Shown: positions 60,386 to 64,000 of the stretch, piece after piece
How the letters are laid out: the number at the start of each line of letters is the position of its first letter
How positions within the stretch are numbered: the first letter of the stretch is position 1
NCBI RefSeq assembly: GCF_014656395.1
Contig: NZ_BNCI01000001.1
Coordinates: 1,089,893-1,153,892 of the forward strand
Source: Kordiimonas sediminis
Lineage (GTDB): Bacteria > Pseudomonadota > Alphaproteobacteria > Sphingomonadales > Kordiimonadaceae
Reading direction: 5' to 3'
DNA length: 64,000 bases
The notes under the pieces: model-generated
The model's database searches: none
Told to the model about the DNA's origin: nothing
What the model saw: only the letters and a program-made list of their open reading frames with translations
Program-made: the position numbers and the translations under genes

Positions 60386-61678
60386 CTAGTTATGCGTGTG
60401 CTGCATGTGATTGTTATAGTGTTCTTTCACCAAATCCAGCCGGGAGTGGTTTTGTGCCTCTGCTAACTGCACGGCTTTTTCAAAGCTCAATTCTGCCTCC
60501 TGATGAAGAGCGGAGGCTTGCTGTGCGGTTGCCAGTCGGAACCATGCCCGAACAGACGCAGGGAAATGTTTTGTGGTTGTACTTAATAGTGAGATTGCCT
60601 CAGTATGTAGTCCCTTGCTTGACAGGAAAGACCCGTAGCTGACATAGCGGTTTTCGTTCTGGTATGCAGCCAGCAAGGCGGGTGTGAAGATGTCTTGTTC
60701 GTTCAGGATTTCCTGCATCATGGTAGGGTCGTCATCCTCCATGGCAATCCGAAACAGCCACCACAATGTTTCAAAGTCGATGGCGGGGTCGGTACCGTAC
60801 CGTGCCGCCCGCTGGCGGTAAAAGTCCTGCACATATGCCATACTGCCCAGCATGCGGTATTCTGCGGCTGTATCAGGGCGCAAAGGGGCATAGCCCTTGT
60901 GGGCATGGGCAAGGCCGGCCGCAAATAGGGCAAAGGGGGACCGTATATGATCTGCCTTGTAGGTGCTGCCCTTGATCAGATAGCTGTCTGTGCTAAGGCC
61001 CGGTATCGGTGTTTCAGACAGGACGTCCAGCAAGGTGTTGACCCCGTCATTGACGGTGCGTTCATGTTCTGAAACGCCGAAGAAAAGATATTTGGGACCT
61101 GTTTCGGTGCTATGCGCAAAATCAATGGTGTGTGCATTGATGGGAAAAGGGCTTGCTGCAATATAATTATCGAACAGCTCAGCATGGTGCGCCAGCGTGT
61201 ATAAGGTGAATGCCCCACCGTATTCCCATCCCAGGAGGGTGCGGTCTGCTGTTGTTCTGTAGTGACGGTCCACGAACGGGATTGCTTCCCTCTTCAGAAA
61301 TTCAACAAGGCGGGCCGCCCGTTCGCCGCCGGGTTGCAGTTCGTCGAACCGGTCAGGGTTCTCCATGGATAATCCGATAACGATGGATGCCGGCATTTGA
61401 TGCTGTTCTGCCATACGTTCAACCAGATTGTGTGTGAAAGGAAAGTACCATTGACCTTCCAGAAGAAACACCACGGGATAAGATTTGTCTGTTTTGCCGT
61501 ATTCTTCCGGCACTGAAATCAGGATCTCGATCTTTCGGTCAAGAACTTCTGACTTTAGCAAATGTCCACCACCAAGCGATAACAATCGGTGTCGTTCACT
61601 TTGGCTTGCATGGGAAGAATATGCCAGAAAGATGATAGAAGCACAAAGTGCCAGAAAGGGTCGAATCTGTCGCTGCAT
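60386..61678 (-). CDS. Esterase-D-like alpha/beta-hydrolase with nucleophile replaced, plus helical tail
   Basis: A 430-residue exported protein; start at 61678 has AGGAA six bases upstream and a signal peptide (MQRQIRPFLALCASIIFLAY). The body (about 40-290) follows the esterase-D/Fes family: YPVVFLLEGQWYF, SIVIGLSMENPDRFDE, FVDRHYRTTADRTLLG and a His in YKADHIRSPFALF. The nucleophile elbow, normally GxSxGG, reads GWEYGG with Glu152 in place of Ser, so normal esterase activity is not expected. A C-terminal helical repeat-like region (about 340-425, WFRLATAQQASALHQEAELS) may bind other proteins. It could be a binding or scaffold protein. Confidence 0.8.
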   Translation of the reverse strand: MQRQIRPFLALCASIIFLAYSSHASQSERHRLLSLGGGHLLKSEVLDRKIEILISVPEEYGKTDKSYPVVFLLEGQWYFPFTHNLVERMAEQHQMPASIVIGLSMENPDRFDELQPGGERAARLVEFLKREAIPFVDRHYRTTADRTLLGWEYGGAFTLYTLAHHAELFDNYIAASPFPINAHTIDFAHSTETGPKYLFFGVSEHERTVNDGVNTLLDVLSETPIPGLSTDSYLIKGSTYKADHIRSPFALFAAGLAHAHKGYAPLRPDTAAEYRMLGSMAYVQDFYRQRAARYGTDPAIDFETLWWLFRIAMEDDDPTMMQEILNEQDIFTPALLAAYQNENRYVSYGSFLSSKGLHTEAISLLSTTTKHFPASVRAWFRLATAQQASALHQEAELSFEKAVQLAEAQNHSRLDLVKEHYNNHMQHTHN

Positions 61679-61829
61679 GGTAGTTTCCTTGATCTGGGAA
61701 GGGGAACAGGAAATGTCACTAATATTTGAACTGAAGTGTACAGATCGGTACACCTTTTGGCAAGGCTGTATTTTGCACTTCACGAAACTGTGAAGATGAC
61801 CCGGGTGGTGAGAAGTTTTGATCTTGATG

Positions 61830-62564
61830 TCAGGAGTTGGATGGTGGGCAGGTACGTTGATCAAGGGCGCATTTTACCAGATCAAGTGCCTTCTGGTTCG
61901 TCTCAGCCTGTTGTTTGCGTATGGTGGCGGCGCGGTTCTGGCGGCTTGCTTCAAAGAGTAGTTTTTGAATAAATTGTGTATCCCCAACAACGGCCCTTAA
62001 ATTTGGTACGAGGAAAACTTCCCCGGTTTCGTCCTGCATAACGGTAAGAAATTTACCATTACCAGAGGTCCAGTCACCTGCACTGCTCCGGATATAGCTG
62101 AATTGACCGTCTGCCTGTTCTTTCATTGTTGCGACTGTTTGCAGGGCTTCACGTACCGACTGATCACTGATCAGGGAAAGCCTGCCGGTGGATACAAGCT
62201 CTTCCCAGGCACCCATGCGAACATCAGCGGTGGGGTAAGCGCCCCACGGCGCCAGTCGTTTGGATTGTTCGGCCAGATTGGCTTCTGATACACTATCGTC
62301 AATCAGTACAGTCGCGAGTGCATTTATATTTTTGTGGATGTGGGCGTGAAACTCGGCAGACTCTTCAAGTGATTCCGCATTATGTCGAAGATCACCGGAT
62401 AGCCGCTCGAGATATGCAATTTCCAGTGCCGCGTCTTTGCGGGTGTCATTCCAGTCTGTGACCTGCATCCCAAGAAATATACCGGTGATGACGACAAGAA
62501 CGTCCAGTCCCACGGCGAACCAGTTCTGGTCCTTCACGTGCTCAATAAAACGGCGTAAGATCAC
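61830..62564 (-). CDS. DUF6090-like single-span membrane protein
   Basis: A 244-residue protein starting at GTG 62564 with the strong site GGGAGGGAGA upstream. ILRRFIEHVKDQNWFAVGLD and a membrane helix (VLVVITGIFLGMQV) followed by DWNDTRKDAALEIAYLERL are typical of a family found in Bacteroidota and Proteobacteria, annotated DUF6090. The rest is helical and periplasmic. Two C-terminal Cys (KCALDQRTC) may pair. Function unknown. The ribosome site is in a perfect hairpin. It follows the serine-hydrolase gene by 61 bp and may be cotranscribed. Confidence 0.75.
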   Translation of the reverse strand: MILRRFIEHVKDQNWFAVGLDVLVVITGIFLGMQVTDWNDTRKDAALEIAYLERLSGDLRHNAESLEESAEFHAHIHKNINALATVLIDDSVSEANLAEQSKRLAPWGAYPTADVRMGAWEELVSTGRLSLISDQSVREALQTVATMKEQADGQFSYIRSSAGDWTSGNGKFLTVMQDETGEVFLVPNLRAVVGDTQFIQKLLFEASRQNRAATIRKQQAETNQKALDLVKCALDQRTCPPSNS

Positions 62565-62573
62565 AGGCTGTCT

Positions 62574-62593
62574 CCCTCCCTGATGTGGGAGGG
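62574..62593 (-). promoter_or_regulatory. Hairpin hiding the ribosome binding site of the DUF6090-like gene
   Basis: A 7-bp perfect stem (62587-62593 with 62574-62580) and 6-nt loop contain the whole GGGAGGG site, 10 bases before GTG 62564. There is no T-run after it, so it is not a usual terminator. Confidence 0.5.
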
Positions 62594-62624
62594 ATAGTAT
62601 CACAGATTTATCCCGTTTACCCTG

Positions 62625-63812
62625 CTATTGTTTGCTGTCCTGCTCTGGTGTAGTGCTCGTGCGAAGGCTTGGGATATAGGTTTGCAGTACTGCATCTTCT
62701 ATCTCCTGTGTCTGAGCGCGGTAGCGATTGACAAACACAAGGGTCATCAGTCCTTCGTCGGGGAAACGGCGGAAACGCGTGATAAAACCCGCAACCTGAC
62801 CAGTATGCCACTGCGTTTTAAGCCCTTTATAAGGCTCCAGCGACCATCCCATGGCATAAGTCCATGAATTTGTACCGGTTGGAACGTCGGCGACCGTCCA
62901 CATCAGTTCCTTGGATTTTTCTGACAGGACTTCATCACCATAAAGCGCTGCGTCCCACTTGGCCAGGTCAGCCGCGGAAGACAATAGTCCCCCGGCGGCG
63001 AGTGTGGACGATGTCTCCGTAGGGCGACGGTTGATTAACTGATCAACTTTATTAACCCAGTAGCCGCTTGCCCGGTGCGGGATGATTGCTTCTGGATCGG
63101 CCATGCGAGTCTGGTTCATTCCGAGGGGTTTGAAAATGCGGTCTTCAAGCACCTGCCCCAGGGGCTTTCCTTCAATACGTTCGACAATCATGCTGATCAG
63201 AAAATAGCCGGTGTTGCTGTAATACCAACCTTCACCCGGTTGAAAGTCCATTGGCCGGGAATGGGCAATCTTGATGATTTCTTCTGGAGTTAGACGAAAG
63301 CCGTACACATCATAACTTCGGATTTCTTCATAGTCCGGGATGCCGGATGTGTGGGTCATCAGCTGGTAGGGTGTAATGCCCAGCCATTCGCTAGGCACGA
63401 AAGGCAAATACTTTTGAATTGGGTCATGCAGGCCCAGCTTGCCTTCTTCCATCAGCATTAAGGCGGCGACAACAATAAACTGTTTGCTGACGGAGCCAAT
63501 TTCAAAAACATTATCCTTCGATACAGGTACATTCAGTTCCACATTCGCCATGCCGTAGGTGCGCAGATCAATCATCTTGCCGCGCGACGCAACGGCTACC
63601 AACGCGCCGGGGATTGTGTGTTTAGCCAACAAGGATTCAACTGTTTCATCCAGCTTTTGCAGGTCTTCGGCTGAAGGTGTTGGAATGTCCTGATCAGCAA
63701 GTGCCTGCGGGGCAGCAAATAGTGCCAGTTGGCCAAGAAGAAGACTGCATACCCAGAATGACTTGTAACCGTAAGATAAAAATGACCTAAGGTTGCCCTG
63801 AAAAGCTTTCAT
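62625..63812 (-). CDS. Class C beta-lactamase-fold serine hydrolase, exported
   Basis: A 395-residue protein of the penicillin-binding-protein/class C beta-lactamase/esterase fold. The start at 63812 (MKAFQGNLRSFLSYGYKSFW) has GGGGGAA upstream; a signal peptide ends near ALADQD. The catalytic triad motifs are Ser107-x-x-Lys110 (EIGSVSKQFI), Tyr-Ser-Asn in GWYYSNTGYFL and His-Thr-Gly in QWHTGQVAGF. Many such proteins are peptidases or esterases, not resistance enzymes, and FRRFPDEGLMTLVFVNR fits that broad family. Probably cotranscribed with the DUF6090-like gene. Confidence 0.9.
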   Translation of the reverse strand: MKAFQGNLRSFLSYGYKSFWVCSLLLGQLALFAAPQALADQDIPTPSAEDLQKLDETVESLLAKHTIPGALVAVASRGKMIDLRTYGMANVELNVPVSKDNVFEIGSVSKQFIVVAALMLMEEGKLGLHDPIQKYLPFVPSEWLGITPYQLMTHTSGIPDYEEIRSYDVYGFRLTPEEIIKIAHSRPMDFQPGEGWYYSNTGYFLISMIVERIEGKPLGQVLEDRIFKPLGMNQTRMADPEAIIPHRASGYWVNKVDQLINRRPTETSSTLAAGGLLSSAADLAKWDAALYGDEVLSEKSKELMWTVADVPTGTNSWTYAMGWSLEPYKGLKTQWHTGQVAGFITRFRRFPDEGLMTLVFVNRYRAQTQEIEDAVLQTYIPSLRTSTTPEQDSKQ

Positions 63813-63937
63813 GATATTCCCCCATAACATCGCTCGCAGCATGTCCTTGTGCAGTGATTAATAAGTAAAGCATTACTATATCGTTTTGGCGAGATAATGA
63901 AACTACTAAGTGTACCCAAAATCCTGAATACTTTCAG

Positions 63938-64000
63938 TTAGTTGGCGGGTACACTCGTTCGTTTGTTCCAAATAGCAGCGGCCTCCTCACGGGTTGTGGC
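63938..64000 (-). CDS. C-terminal end of a gene entering from the right
   Basis: The minus strand is open from the window edge to TAA at 63938, encoding ATTREEAAAIWNKRTSVPAN. Too short to identify, but composition is coding-like and the frame is open right up to the edge. Confidence 0.4.
   Translation of the reverse strand, partial: ATTREEAAAIWNKRTSVPAN

Overview
The window looks like chromosomal DNA of an aerobic, Gram-negative, probably marine Alphaproteobacterium. The clearest support is the conserved block dcd, murA, DUF2948, hisG, hisD, UPF0262, low-molecular-weight phosphatase, infA, maf, RNase E/G, yacG and tRNA-Phe (about 43.6-52.0 kb), an order I associate with that class. Three TonB-dependent receptors, a gamma-glutamyltransferase-like enzyme, a sortilin-type BNR protein and several secreted hydrolases recall Kordiimonadales/Emcibacterales or sphingomonad-like bacteria. 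That placement is inference; the sequence does not name the organism.

Layout. 1-10.5 kb: a receptor truncated by the window edge, two divergent LysR regulators, a gamma-glutamyltransferase-like hydrolase, a doubtful reading frame and a large BNR-repeat protein. 10.6-25.6 kb: a compact catabolic cluster with a lipocalin-like protein, two thiolases, a 2-hydroxychromene-2-carboxylate isomerase-like protein, a tannase/feruloyl esterase, a TonB receptor, an FMN nitronate-monooxygenase-like protein, a carotenoid-cleavage/lignostilbene-type oxygenase, a PaaN-like aldehyde dehydrogenase and an acyl-CoA ligase. A tandem-HxlR regulator lies in its middle. A fixed-spacing element, ACTTGC-N8-ACTA, precedes four of its transcription units, with a one-mismatch copy before a fifth. 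This looks like a self-contained, apparently undescribed regulon for uptake and CoA-dependent breakdown of an aromatic, possibly esterified or stilbene/phenylpropenoid-like, substrate.

25.7-42.2 kb: a DUF2339 membrane protein whose 5' end is split by an apparent frameshift, a solute-binding-like protein, TrkH, a fasciclin-RTX exoprotein, an orphan FtsX/MacB-type permease, an M14 carboxypeptidase, a third receptor, an AT-rich orphan gene of unknown function, a DUF3592 protein and a small lipoprotein. 42.3-52.0 kb: tRNA-Thr and the conserved housekeeping block.

52.0-56.4 kb: a small accessory region downstream of tRNA-Phe. A 91-bp segment containing the tRNA terminator is repeated at 54.5 kb with one mismatch, and a decayed copy of the tRNA 3' half plus terminator sits at 56.3 kb. 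The enclosed genes are a membrane-anchored winged-helix regulator, a TolB-like propeller, a truncated small gene, a secreted hypothetical protein and a membrane AraC-type regulator. No integrase is visible.

56.4-64 kb: a sulfotransferase, a Tat-exported amidohydrolase, a class A beta-lactamase with an RTG motif, an esterase-like protein whose nucleophile serine is replaced by glutamate, a membrane-anchored DUF6090-type protein with a hairpin over its ribosome binding site, a class C-like serine hydrolase and the 3' end of another gene. All calls come from reading the sequence without database searches.
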